Part shown: positions 1-12,400 of the stretch, piece by piece
How positions within the stretch are numbered: the stretch's first letter is position 1
Layout of the letters: each line of letters opens with the position of its first letter
DNA from: Mytilisepta virgata
Lineage: Eukaryota; Mollusca; Bivalvia; Mytilida; Mytilidae
Direction: 5' to 3'
NCBI GenBank assembly: GCA_028015205.1
Contig: CM051519.1
Coordinates: 41,769,979 to 41,833,978, forward strand
DNA: 64,000 bases
Translations under genes and position numbers: made by a program
The notes under the pieces: generated by a model
What the model was told of the DNA's origin: nothing
Seen by the model: only the letters and a program-made list of their open reading frames with translations
The model's database searches: none

Positions 1-1178
1 AGCTCTTATTTTAGCAGACTTTAAGTTTATGAGTGAAAAAAGAGACTACTTTTTCTGTGAAAGAGCATTTTTGCTTAATATGCATTTTCAAAGTCTGAAC
101 TTCTGTTAGCTGGCATGGATCCCAGCATCTTGGTTTCGGAGGGTGTAACCCATAAATTATAGCCAAAGTAATATTTTGGAATAAATGAATCAAATTTTAC
201 ATGTTTTTAAGGAGAATCTGAAATCCTGAAATTTTTGCTAATTTTAGACAAGTCATATGGCCCAAAAAATTTTCTTAATTAGTTATAAGAGAACTCCCTA
301 GCTGACCCTTCTATAAAGCAAACTTGATGCTTATCTAGCATGGAATTATCATACTATTTTAAGATGCTGTTGTTGCTATTTACACCTGAGAAATGTCAGG
401 TATTTTTTTTCCTTGTTTCAACTAATTGTGTGGTCCATCCATCAAACAGGAAAGGGTCTATCATACAAATCAGAAGAAATATAATATACCGAAGTCTTGT
501 GTAAGAGCCTATCGTTTTTATAAATTATAAAACTATTGATGTATCAAGTGGATTAAATTGTATATATTTTACAATACCCTTTGATATATAATCCGTCAAA
601 TGAAAATTTATTCCACCTACATGTATCAGAAGTGAAATATTTTTGTTTTGCTGACCTACACTGTGAAGCAGAAATGGTCTATTAGTAGATCATGTTGTTT
701 CATAAAGTACTTTTAGAGTAATTAAAATGTCAGCTGGTACCTGTGTACTTTAAATGAAATTACAAGTCCATATGTTTTTATCCTACACTCCTAGAAGTTT
801 ATAAACAAATTGAACAAAAAGAGCAGTCTATATTGTGTACTTCATAACATAGATATGAACTACTTTTAATAATTTATCTGTTGTCCTGAGACTCTTGACA
901 CAATTTTTTTACTACTTCATGCATTGGCCTCTCTCCATTGATGAATTTATCTGCACTTAATAAGTTATTTTGATTTCATTTTGTTCTAAAGGCATTTTTA
1001 TTTTTTTTATTTATATGAACTTGCATACCTTTGCCCGCTAACATTGCCACTGTCCAAATGTACGGGATGATGCATTAAAATACTTATTGCAACATTTCAG
1101 TATTCAATAAGCAAATGATAAGCGAACTGTTGTAAGTACCTTCTGAATGTTAAATTGATGTACACTTTATATTTTCAG
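1..1178 (+). other. Intron upstream of the first visible VGLL4 exon
   Basis: AT-rich, no open frame of note, ends in a pyrimidine tract and TTTTCAG. I see no exon, RNA gene or clear repeat in it. Confidence 0.6.
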
Positions 1179-1368
1179 GAGAACATTTATTGTACAAAGG
1201 ACATTCATCGTTGCACGATTCCCAGGAATCACCAAATAAAGAACTTCCTACAAAGATACAGAAGCAAGAAAGATTAAAGGAGCGACAGGGATTACCACAG
1301 ACCTTAAACTTTGATAAAGAACATGGTGTCAAGTTTTTGTCGAAGAGTAGATGCACTGGGACACAAAC
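1179..1368 (+). CDS. VGLL4: VGLL4 first visible coding exon
   Basis: Acceptor TTTTCAG precedes 1179 and donor GTGAGT follows at 1369. The frame enters with two bases of a split codon and leaves with two (AC), completed by the A at 5818. It encodes a hydrophilic, lysine- and serine-rich stretch (EHLLYKGHSSLHDSQESPNK and on to SRCTGTQT) with no recognisable domain. The entry phase shows that at least one coding exon lies upstream of the window. Confidence 0.8.
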
Positions 1369-4300
1369 GTGAGTATCACCTCCACACTTCTTGCACCTAG
1401 AATTTTTTTTAATTAATGACCAAATTTTGTAAACATGTCTTAATCTTGTTTTTTAATGACAAAAATACCTAAAGTAATATAATATAAATAATAAATGTAC
1501 AATGGAATACTAAGAAATCTTTGATACGGGGTCCATTTTTAGCTCACCTGGCTATTGCCACGGTGAGCTTTTGCCATCACTTGGCGTCCGTCGTCCGTCC
1601 GTCCATCGTCCGTCCGTCGTTAGCTTTTCATTCAAACATCTTCTCCTCAGAAACCATTTGGCCAATTCCAACCAAAGTTTGCATGAGTGGCGTATGGAAG
1701 GTCCTCAACAAAGTTTCCTCATTTAGTTCTGATTGGTCAAGAAACATGGCCACCAGAGGCAATTGTTGTTTCTGATTGGCTGATTTTCAAAAATCTTCTC
1801 CTCTGAAACGGCTGGACAGATTGGATCGAGGCTTCATAGGAATGATATATGACATGTCCTCCACAAACGATCCTCATTTTATATTGATCCGATGAAAAAC
1901 ATGGCCACTGTTGCTAAAAATAGAACATAGGGGGTAAATTGCTGTTTTTTGCTAATAACTCAAAAACCGTTACAGATATCGAAAATCTGACGGGGTAAAA
2001 TTGATCAGCATGACAAGATCTACCTACCCTGAAATTTTGAAGGAAATTCCAAAACCCATTTAGGAGTTATTGCCCTTTTTTTGTCAAATAAATTTTCACT
2101 GAACAGTTGAACCAATTGCAACAAACTTGGTAAAATAGTTGATTAATTGTCCAATGAAAACCAGACTCCAGGTGAGCGATACAGGCTCTGGTGAGCCTCT
2201 TGTTTCTTATGATTTTCTTTTCTTGGGCACAATGCAACTAAATCATTTTATTTGTACAAGTTTTTGCACTCTGCTGTTCTTATTATCCATCAAAATCAAG
2301 GTACAATGTTTAATATCATGGGTACCCTTAAATATTTACCTCAAGCTGTTGGTTAGGGTTGTCATAATAAGGTTTTTGTAGAATAAGACAACAATTTTCT
2401 TTTATTAGTGTGAAATTAATGTGAAATTTTCAAGGATTTGAGATTTTTTGATAATAGGATAAAACAGTTCCTTGGTACTCAGTTTTGTGTCACTGGCCAT
2501 TTAAGTCTGCCCTCTAGTTGTAAGTAAATCTGTCAGTATTGTGGAAACCCTTACACAATGGTATTAAACAAAATCTTGTATTTGATCATGCGATTAGATT
2601 CTCTTGTGAACGGTCAGTAACATCCCTGTTTGTTCTGCCTATGGACACACCGACAAGTACTTATTTTGATTTGGTAATTTTGTGGTCGAATTAATATTTC
2701 ATAGAGAATTTTAAACCATCATTGGCGGCATTGTTAATAAAACAGCTTATAATGTGAAAATTTGTCAATTTAATAGTTCAGTATTTGTATATTATTGGGT
2801 TAAGACGTTATCTTAAGATTGTACTTAAATAGATCAACTGGTTTTTGCACACAGATGATCAACTTTAGATTGTTTTATCTAAATATGTTGCCCCAAGTTC
2901 CAGCTACTTTGCAACTTGATTTTAGGTGAGAATATTTTTCTGATAAAGATAAAAATTGACATATAATGAGGGGTGGGACAACCTTTTTGGGACATCAGAA
3001 TTGAGCTATTTATTTTCATGGAAAAGTTGTTAGGAATTGGAATGGATCAAATTCAAGTTAAATGAGGATTGATGCATTACACTCTTTCAGACTGTCGGTT
3101 TTTGGACTCCGGTACACTCCGACTGTCTCACAATAATAGTACTTTCCATAAATATGTTGCATCATATATTATAAGGTCAGTTGTTACATAAAAGAAAATG
3201 TGGAAAAAAGAGCAGAATTTTATGATGTTAATTAATAAAGAAAAATTAACATTGGGTGGAGTAGTACTATCAGACATGATGTTATGTTATGTATGGCAGT
3301 TGTTTGACATTCTGTGGTGAGGTATTTGATGTCTGTGATACAGGGCTGCCAAGTATTGACTGCTGATCCTTTATTGTAACAGTAATTATGAGGAAAGGCA
3401 ATGATCTTGTGTGACTAGCTATGTTGGTAATTTCAGCAATGCATTACTATGTCTCACCTGTTCATTGTTTGGATCAAGTCTTACATAGCTGGACTATATA
3501 AATTACAGAATACAATCTTGAGACAACAAAAATGGTAGGCCACTGTGACCTACATTTGGTGAATGACATCTTACTTGTTCTTGAATTTTGTAGATCCACA
3601 TTAATTGACAAAAACATTTGTGTGATCTATTTTATAGTGTATATTAGCTTTTAGACTAAAATATAGTAGAGACTGAAAAGTGTACAGGCCTTGTTAAAAT
3701 TTTCCACAATCCAAAAAAAGCTTAGAGGCTGAATGGTTTGATTGACTTAATAGCTTACACACCATAGTATATTTGTTTAAAAAGCTTACATTCCATGGGT
3801 ATATTTTTTGAATAGCCTAAATGCCAAGCTATATTTGTCTGCACGAATAGCTTACATACCAATCTTACATGTATGGTATACATGCAAGAGTCTGAAATAG
3901 CTTTTGGGCTGAAATAGCTTACATACAATATTATAATAATGTAAAAAGGTTACAGACCATTTTATATCTGGACCTTATTGCTATGGAGCAAACATGCAGG
4001 ACATTTTGAATTGATTTCTTGGCAGTCGTTATTTTCTGGACCCCAATCATTTATCAGATGATATACATGTCTATCTCCATATCAATATGTCTGACAGTTT
4101 CCATATTTTACATGTAGAGAAAACTGAGAAATGTATATTCTACATTTAGTTGAACAGACAGATATACGTCAGTGGTTGCCAGATACTTGTCTGTTTATAT
4201 AGACCTACATATATTGTAAAGAGTACATAAACATCGCCTTCATGTAGATGCAACACTTTATCGAATGAGTCACTGCTGTACCGACAATCTGTAATCGCTG

Positions 4301-7300
4301 TGTGAAGTAATAATATTACATAACAGAATTACGTTTGATCTATTTTAGTTGTATTTTAATTAGACATAAGAAAATGAAGACAGTGAGACGATATACATAT
4401 AGAAATCTGTAGGCCTGCAAGGTGGTTTAAAAATGTTGAACTTGTACTAATATGAATACTTTTATCCAATATGTAAAAACTGAAACTATAGCTACTTCTT
4501 GTACTGAGATGGCCATCGTTTTGCAAAATTATGACCAGTCATATTAACATGGGTGTTCCTTCTTACTACATGTACTTGTATGTTCTTGCATACATATTTA
4601 CATTTGGTGGACTGGTTATCTGCACTTTATAATACCAGTAGTATCATTTGGAAGTTTACTAAATATGTATACGTAAATATGTATAATCTTGTTTTACTTT
4701 TTTTTCATTATTTTCACTGACATTCTTAAACCATGTTAACCATTTTATGAGTTTTGACTTTTATACAAAACTTTAAGACATTGCATAATATCGGTTAACC
4801 ACAGTCTACGTTTTAATGCACGATTTTTTTTCCTTAGCTGCAATAAATTTAAATTATGAAGCATGATTCAAAAATTACAATACAGCGATAGATAGAAACA
4901 CTTAAGATCTAAATAGGTTTATTGAAGAAGTGATCCTTCATATAATGAATTATTGCTCATCATTCATACGCTTGGTGTAGTTTGGAAATTTCTTTAGAAT
5001 TTAAATGCATTAAAAAAAAATTTGAAAAACCACAAAAAATATCAGTTTTGATATAAGTGCCAAAATTACTTCATCTTTTTTACTACCTATAATGAATGGG
5101 GATGACTTTTCTTGGAGTTTTGCCATATCTCAAACAAGTGGGTGTCCCTTCACACACGAAACCCATTCAACTAAAGCATAAATTACAACTAAAAAGTCAA
5201 TGACTCATTTTATATACAAAAATGTAAAGTTTCTAATCTTGTAATTACAAATAACTGTAACTGCAGTACAACAGTCAGTCATGATAAAAAGTGTAAATAA
5301 CATTTCCGTCACTTCTAGATTAGTTACCACCTGTATAGGCCTTAAGTCGCACGAATTTTAATTTGCCGCCAGTCGCCTAAATTTTACATTAAAAAAGCCA
5401 AAGGTGATTCCATATTTCATATACCAAACATTTTCCATCCTGTCTGCTATATTTTCTTAAATTGACAGTGAATTTACCTTTATAAGAGTTGATTGAATTA
5501 AAATAAAAGACCTTTAGGATTAAAATTGACTTGGATTTGATGCTATAAAAATAGTTGATCAGCGGCCTTGAATTCCTCAAAAAAAATTATTGATGAGGAT
5601 AAAAATGCTTTTCTAATATTTTTCATTCAGAAGTAACAAATTGAACAAGTAGTTTTGCAAAGTCGCCAAAAATTGTTTTTAAATCATTTTGCTTTAAGTT
5701 TGCCTTTATAAAAAGAAATCCAGGAAAATTTAAATTTAAGTTCATTTTATAAAAAAGTTACCCTCAACTTGGCTTAAGAAGCCCTAAGTTTTCATTTTTT
5801 CTATCTTATATTTTCAGACAAATATCAAGTGTGGACCCAGAATTACCATTATATATGAATGGAGCACGACCAGAGCCATCCCTTGACAGCTACGCTGCTG
5901 CTCATCATGCCATGTTATTACAAGCAAATCAATTGATGCGAGAGAGAGGCTCGCCACCAAGATATCCAAGCATAGACTCTCATGACACACCTTTAAATTT
6001 ATCGTTATCTAATTCCACATTATCATCACAAAATTCCTCGTATCCATCTCATGTTCCAAGACCATCTGTTATTACATGTGCAACAACAGTAGAGCGAGGG
6101 CAGCAGCAGCAGAAGTTATCGCCTTCAGTTTCTCCGCAGTCTCTGCCAAGCCCCAGTCGTAGGGAAGTTAGAACAGGTAATGAATGACCTTATTTTCTAT
6201 ATTCATATTTAAGGGAGAAGGTTCTTTTCTAAATATTAAATATATTATGTTTGTGGAGGGATTATTTAATTCCTAATACAAAAACTGAAGTATTCTTTTG
6301 CAAACATCTTTCACCTTAAGAGGACACACATGTGAAAGGTAGTGTCATGATTTTCATAGTGTCCTTATTAAAACCAAGCCTTTAAATCTGAAGATAAGGA
6401 GTATCCTTTGAATGAGGTCCAGATGAATTACCTAAATATTGTCAATAAAGATAAACTCTTGGTGTCAAGCAGTTTTTCTGATAGTGTGAAACAATATGAC
6501 AATTTTCTTAATCTTATCAGACAACAAGACTAATTGATGGTTACTGCCAAGGTTAGTCCCGTAACTTTTAAATGGCGATAAAATTTACGAGTAAAAAAAT
6601 CAATCATCTTAAATTGTAACTGATAATATGATTGGTACGGGTTTGCGATCAAAGTGTGACAGTTAAAACTCGGGTAGCCGCCATTTATTTAGATCAAGAG
6701 GTACAATGGTATTATGATAACATCACTGGATATATTTAAATTGATTTAGTACCCTTTTTAAGTGATAAATTGTATACTTTGAGGGTTATAACTTCAATTG
6801 GTATCTTATTTCTATGTATAAACAGTATTCAAAGGGAATTGTTGCAATCATTTAAACTTGTTGAGTTTCTATGTTGTTACACTATATACAACTGCCATGC
6901 TGTCAGGTCAAATAGAAAAAAGTCTGATACTTCTATGGGTAACACAAATTCATCTTAAAGAGATACAGAATTTTTGTTAAATTCTGCAGAAATTAATGAT
7001 TAACAAAGTTTTAGATTATCCCTTTTTTCTATGTTTTCAAGCTTTTCTCCTCCTTTTCCAGTCTAAATGTATTACGTTAAAAAAAACTTTGTACTTTTTT
7101 GGATTCAATTACTTTTTGTAGATTTTTAAAAAATTCTTTGTTTGGTAGATATCAGATTTGATGGTTTTGAACAATTTGTTCTCAAAACACAATATGAAAT
7201 GATTCATTTTGTTAAAGAACCTTTAAAATATTTAAATTATTGTATTAATTTTGAAGAAACAAAATGTAAATACATTTTTTTAGAAAAAAAGCAATTATCT

Positions 7301-10300
7301 ATAAAAATTTATGATTTGTGTAACTACTTGCAAAAAAATAATACTTTGATGTGTTTTAAAACTTAGATACCATTTAAATTGTACAAACAATTCTTATTTA
7401 TGCAGGGAACTTTAAGAAAATGCATTGTCATTGTTATATGAAATGTCATGTTAATATTTATTTAAAAGACTTCAATTTTTGTTTGTTAAATCTAATAATT
7501 AAATAATACAAATAGAAACTAATTGGACACAAAGTATACCTGGATTGTCTGACTTGTCAGTTATAATTACTTTCAACATGATAATGACCATTAATTGAAA
7601 ATTAGGTTTTTTTTTTTTTTTTTAAACTGTCTCCGATACCTGCCCACTATTCTTTGCACTCTTATGACATATTTATCAGAAAGAAAAATCTTAAAATAGA
7701 GACAAGTCTTATGGTCTATTGTGAAAAACCTGTTTTGTATTCAAGAAATGAAAAACTGCTATTAAATTGACAAAAAGGGTAATACTTATCGTATTAGAAG
7801 TTACTGCTTTGTGGTAGTTAGCGCCATACGTCTGTCTGTGGTCCTGCTAATGACCGTAATTTCCCAAATATGGGAATTGAAAAGAAAGCAAAGACAAGCG
7901 AACAGCCCTATAATTTGTAGTCCAAGCGGGAGTTGAAGTGGTTTTGTATAAGTGGATTAAGAAATTTTAAAGTTGTTTTTCTAAATCAGTGATCATGTTT
8001 GGGTTATTTGACAGGCAATAATCTCTTTATAAATGGTTTGACTTTATATGATGTTGTAACATTTTGTTGTCCAGCATCTGTGGGGTAAAAATTGTCATTG
8101 ATAAATTGATAGTTTTGTGAAATATTAGTTTTAATTCATCACCTAAATGTTATAATCTCTTTGTTATGGACATTCCCTGGTCATTTACAGGTTATAAATC
8201 TTTTTGTCAGATAAAGGCAATAAGAGTTTGCCAAATTTAAAGGGTATTACAGTGTAGACTGGACCAGGAATGTTCATATATACTAGTATTAGTAAAACTT
8301 ATTAAGAAATCATCCTCTGATTGTGTTAATTTTTTTTCATGTTTATTTTTTTTTGGGTGGGGGGGGGGGGGGCTTTGTTGTTTTTGTTTTTCATGTAAAT
8401 TTATTTTCTTTTAATATGCCTGAAAGTTTTGTTATCCTACCTGGATTTTCAAAATTCAATATTTAGTGTAATTTTCACTTCTGATTCTCATAACTATAAC
8501 AAAAATTGTGGAGCAAAAACAAGAAAGTCTGTGGAATTACTGAAATGAATTTTAGTTGTAAGGTGTACTTTGATGTATGTTCTCTGTCAGTCAATCAATA
8601 TTTTCCATTTTAGATTAAGAGGAGATGGGGGAGGAGTTAAGAAAAAAATTATCTGAACTCCTGGTTTTGTCCGTTCGATCTCTAGTGTTTGTGAGAAATT
8701 TAATGTGGTAGATTACAAAAAGTACAAGATTAATTAAAGTATTATTTTTGTAGGGTCGAGGACCTAAATGATTTATTTAAATGACAATAAATATTTGGCT
8801 TTTGGACAAGAATTTTTTTAGATGACATAAAATGTTGTATTTATTTCTTCTGATTGTGTAATATCACAATCTGTTGATTTTTAGCATTCCTAAAATATCG
8901 GCATAATGAATATTACTTATAGATATTTAGGATTTCTTAACGGTAATTGGTTTTTCTGAAGGCATGATTCAGTATTTACATAAACTTAACATGTCATAAC
9001 TTTAACCTTGTACTGTCATATTTAAAATGGCTTATTTAATGCTAGGATAAATTTAAAACAAAGTCATAGTACTTATTTACCTTTAAAATTGTTCAATAAT
9101 GGCCATTTTTGGACCCAAGCTTTTGTAAATAGTCCGATTTTTGTTTGGATTTTAAATTGTTTTTAAATAATTCATGTATGGTTTGACATTATTAATTCCC
9201 ATTGTAACTAAATGATTATGTATCTGTTAAAGACATGTGCCGCCTATTTTCAAGTACCGCGAGTCCCATTTTCAACACTAACTAGATTTAAATAACCTTT
9301 TGACAATAGATAATCCCCCTTTTAAAGTGTGAAGGACCATCATTACAGACTCCATTTAATATTTGTTGGAGAATCTTGAAATAAAGTATTTATACTCTCT
9401 TTAGGACTTTATGTATTATCTTTTAGATCTCAAGGAGATTATGTCATAATCTCAAGGGATGGTTCAAAGCGTTCACAACTCTATATAGTTCCGATTTTTT
9501 TATCGTTTTTTCACAAGTTGTTAGTGTGAGAAAGTTTCGTGCAAAAATGTAGAAAATAACAACAATAAATAATTACATTACGTAAGTAGTGTGTTTTGTG
9601 TCACAGATGATAATATCAGAATTGACATGATTTGCTGAGATGCACTTTCATATAGTGCAGTGGATATATATTTATTCAGCGTTCCAGCTAGCTTAAAATA
9701 GAGGGGCACAGCACCCTGCCCCATATCAAGCAACCTCTGCCCTCTGCAATAAGTATAATATAAAATACAACAAATATCTTTTTTAATACACATAGTGACA
9801 TAAACAAGACTGAATTAATTGAAAATGATTTCAAGAATGCAGTAAAACTAATAGAACTCTTAACAGGGCATTAGATAAGTGAATATTTGATATTTCTTAA
9901 AATTTGACATTATCTTGTTTTGCCTTTTCAGATCTGGAAATGTGTTAAGGTGCCCCCTATCCTCAATAAATATCTCTTTTGTCTTTAAATCATACCTGGA
10001 ACACTGATATTTATCAAGTTGTAATCAGGTAATTTCATAATTTTTTTTTTTTTAGAACTATGTGATCCTGCCATAGAAGAGCATTTTAGAAGATCATTAG
10101 GACGTGACTACTCCGAGTACGTTTCAAAGTCGTCACCCAAGACACCAACTGTGCCATCACCTGCAGTCCCCCCTCAGCAACAACTCCCGCCTGCTCCAGC
10201 TGACATAAAACCTCAAGGTCAAAATGGAACCAATGTTTCCATTACAGGTTAGTATTCAGATGTAATTCAAATCTATGTCCCGTTGGCATCTTATCAATTG

Positions 10301-11769
10301 CATTATTCAGTAGTGGGTGCCCCAGGCCAATATAGCAAGCCTGTCACCTATAACAAGGCCAATATGAAAAACATTACGTAATGATATCATATTATATTAC
10401 CAAGATACTACTAACATAAAGAATCTTTTGTCAACTAAGCAGTAAATATATAGGTAGTAGTTCTGCATAAATATGTGATAAAATCCATATCATATGGCTG
10501 AAAAACAAATATCAGGGATTTTTTCATACCATCTGTCTTATTATTGCCTTTGAGCAAAGCTCTCTGCTGATATGTTGGATGTGTTATGAAAAACCACTTT
10601 ATTCTAGATTTATTTATTTCTTTTTATTACAAAAGGCAGTTACAGGACAGTATAGACTATCAAAATTGGACTGTTCAGAAACTTTTTTTTCACCTGAAAT
10701 ATTCCATAAGTACACAATGATCAGAACAGAAATATTATATGAAAAGTTATCAGAACAGAAATATTATATGAAAAGTTATCAGAACAGAAATATTATATGA
10801 AAAGATCTTTCTTGTTGAATTTCAAGAGATATGAATGGGATGTCATTTTAGCTGGTACAACATTGTGTGAAGACATAAAATTCATATAACAATGACAATG
10901 CCTTATGGGTCTTTGTGACAGATCATAAATATTATAACATTCCACCTACACAAAATATTACAGGTCCTGAATAAGGAATTAATATAAAATGTCTAAATAT
11001 AGAAATGGACAAAGATGGATCTTCGTTCTGTATGTAAATGTTAAAAAAATGACTTTGGCTACTGGAGTAGAAAATATTAAAGATTATAATGAAATTATTC
11101 ACATTCCATGAGTCCAGTTTTATTAGGGTAATAATTTATCTGTAATGTATTAAATCCAATCTTGAAAGTTGAAAATAATAAATTCCATCTTTTGTGGTTA
11201 ACCCAGTAACTTAGAATCTATTGAAAATGTATAGAGATGTCTGTTGAGGTGGTCTAAATTGAAAATATTTTTGGGCAACGTCTTGTTTAGATATACTATT
11301 TAATCACTCAGGAGGAACAAATTGTTGAAAATAATGAGAAATATTACAAATATTTGAGAATTTCGTATTGTATGGTTATAAACATTCAGGACTGTCAAAA
11401 GAGTGCAAAATCATTATGTTTAATTTATTAGAAAGTATTTTAGATATGTATATTCACTGAATTTTTATTTAATTTTTTCATTGTTGATTGAAGTTTTGAA
11501 TTTTATATTTATAAAATCTGAATTCTTTCTTTCTTTCAGGGTCAGTTGATGATCACTTTGCTAAATCACTTGGTAACAGTACATGGACTGCTCTGAAGGC
11601 CAAGAAAGACCCAGTTAATGAACTCTTTACTGGCTCAGTGGATGATCACTTTGCAAAAGCTCTTGGTGGTGAAACATGGTTAAGAATAAAAGCCGAAAAG
11701 GAAAATGGACATTGTACAAATTTGACACAGCAGAGACATGACAGTTCCCTGTTGTCAAGTCAACATTGA
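1179..11769 (+). CDS. VGLL4: Vestigial-like family member 4 (VGLL4) homologue, 5' end missing
   Basis: Transcription cofactor that binds TEAD/Scalloped factors in the nucleus through TDU (Tondu) motifs; in animals VGLL4 competes with YAP/Yorkie and restrains Hippo-pathway output (family knowledge). Four coding exons are visible: 1179-1368, 5818-6176, 10056-10247 and 11540-11769, joined in frame with AG/GT borders, giving 322 residues plus an N-terminus encoded left of the window. Diagnostic pieces: RPSVITCA (about 6058-6082), matching a conserved stretch of vertebrate VGLL4; TDU1 with EEHFRRSLGRDY (about 10072-10110); then SVDDHFAKSLG (from 11542) and SVDDHFAKALGG (from 11634). Human VGLL4 has one copy of the SVDDHFAKALG motif, so the second is extra. 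Exon 2 also encodes PLNLS, resembling a CtBP-binding motif. Long, AT-rich introns. Identity is firm; the start codon is not visible. Confidence 0.93.
1541..2205 (+). repeat. Dispersed AGCTCACCTG-family repeat, VGLL4 intron copy
   Basis: Begins AGCTCACCTGG and ends with CAGGTGAGCG followed by ATACAGGCTCTGGTGAGCCTC, so the ends are inverted. The 5' part has the CATCACTTGGCGTCCGTCGTC signature. Its inner 1923-2085 (from AGAACATAGGG through TACCTACCCTGAAATTTTGA) is nearly identical to 42021-42180 and 42345-42510. No coding capacity; element class unknown. Confidence 0.8.
2210..5817 (+). other. VGLL4 intron, no gene seen
   Basis: AT-rich intron. About 3745-3955 holds a degenerate tandem-like series of AATAGCTTACATACCA units. 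Near 5340-5375 and 5658 there are short AGTCGCC-containing stretches like the left end of the element at 26483, perhaps remnants. I see no exon. Confidence 0.5.
5818..6176 (+). CDS. VGLL4: VGLL4 exon with PLNLS and RPSVITCA motifs
   Basis: Acceptor TTTTCAG before 5818, donor GTAATG at 6177; ends with one base of a split codon. Encodes a low-complexity Ser/Pro/Gln-rich region with an Ala/His run, PLNLS near 5989-6003, RPSVITCA near 6058-6082 and a QQQQ run. The RPSVITC stretch matches vertebrate VGLL4 and supports the gene call independently of the TDU motifs. Confidence 0.92.
6177..10055 (+). other. VGLL4 intron, no gene seen
   Basis: AT-rich intron of about 3.9 kb. It has a T-run then a G-run of 14 at 8359-8372 and a dispersed repeat copy at about 9671-9950. 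No supported exon. Confidence 0.5.
9671..9950 (+). repeat. Hairpin-headed dispersed repeat, copy 1
   Basis: Begins GCGTTCCAGCTAGCTTAAAATAGAGGGGC, passes a C-rich stretch and CTCTGCC, then follows the body (AATAAGTATAATATAAAATAC, then CTGAATTAATTGAAAATG) also found at 28440-28700 and inverted at 25865-26185. In the other two copies the head folds as GAGGGGTGCA pairing with TGCACCCCTC. No coding capacity. Confidence 0.7.
10056..10247 (+). CDS. VGLL4: VGLL4 exon with TDU1
   Basis: Follows a long T-run acceptor (TTTAG) and ends at donor GTTAGT (10248). Encodes CDPAIEEHFRRSLGRDYSEY, close to the first TDU of vertebrate VGLL4 (CDPVVEEHFRRSLG), then a proline- and glutamine-rich linker ending NVSITG. 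The VSITG just before the next TDU is also shared with vertebrate VGLL4. Confidence 0.93.
10720..10804 (+). repeat. 29-bp tandem repeat, about 3 copies
   Basis: Unit begins ATCAGAACAGAAATATTATA and continues TGAAAAGTT. Copies are almost identical. It lies in the last VGLL4 intron. Confidence 0.9.
11540..11769 (+). CDS. VGLL4: VGLL4 last coding exon with two tandem TDU motifs
   Basis: Acceptor CTTTCAG before 11540; stop TGA at 11767-11769. Encodes SVDDHFAKSLGNSTWTALKA, a short linker (DPVNELFTG), then SVDDHFAKALGGETWLRIKA and a short polar tail. Both copies sit in one exon about 92 bp apart and are similar at DNA level, which fits local duplication of the second vertebrate TDU. Confidence 0.94.
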
Positions 11770-12208
11770 TGTTTATGTGTGTGAATGATACTATTATTGT
11801 GTTCACACTTGTGTGTGGATGTGGAATTATATGTTCACACCAGTGGATGTATGTTGTCACTGCCATATAGTGTTTTGTTGAATGTTCTGATCTCATGAAA
11901 GATCATGACACAGTTTTGAACAATTGGTGCAAAAGTTGAATTTATATAAAATTGTGTATGTTTTAATGATTTAGCTATAGAAACATTACATGTTTTGATG
12001 ATACTATGGTAATAACATATTATGTAAAATAAATATCATTATTTATTAGCACAAAATCCAATATGAACTAGCTCATCATTAATGTTAGACAATTTTTTCC
12101 ACTTCATAATTGTCATTTAAACCAAATTATTTTTACATATTTGATAGCAAATTCTGTCATCTACCATGTAATTGCTGATATCTGCTTATAAGCAAGTTCT
12201 TTTCCAGC

Positions 12209-12400
12209 CATTTAGGGAGCAACCACTTGATTTTTACAGAATACAAGGAAATGATATTGGATCCAGCATCCACCAGCCTGAATTTTATTTTTGCTATATT
12301 TGCACCACTTTTGAGCATGATTTTTCAACAAAGTTTGAAGCCAGATTTTTTCCCAAATTCCTACATTTACAGCCCATCCCCATCACAAATCAACCTGTTT
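12209..12400 (+). repeat. Decayed copy of the GGGAGCAACC MITE
   Basis: TTTAGGGAGCAACCACTTGA and the following TTTTTA match the left end of the element at 17820-18096. Internal GGATCC and TTTTTGCT stretches are alike, but the right end is degraded (CAAATCAACCTG). It sits in the probable VGLL4 3' UTR. Confidence 0.55.

Noticed and set aside
8359..8372. G-run as a regulatory G-quadruplex
   Set aside because: A plain homopolymer next to a T-run, more likely slippage; a similar run occurs at 60498.
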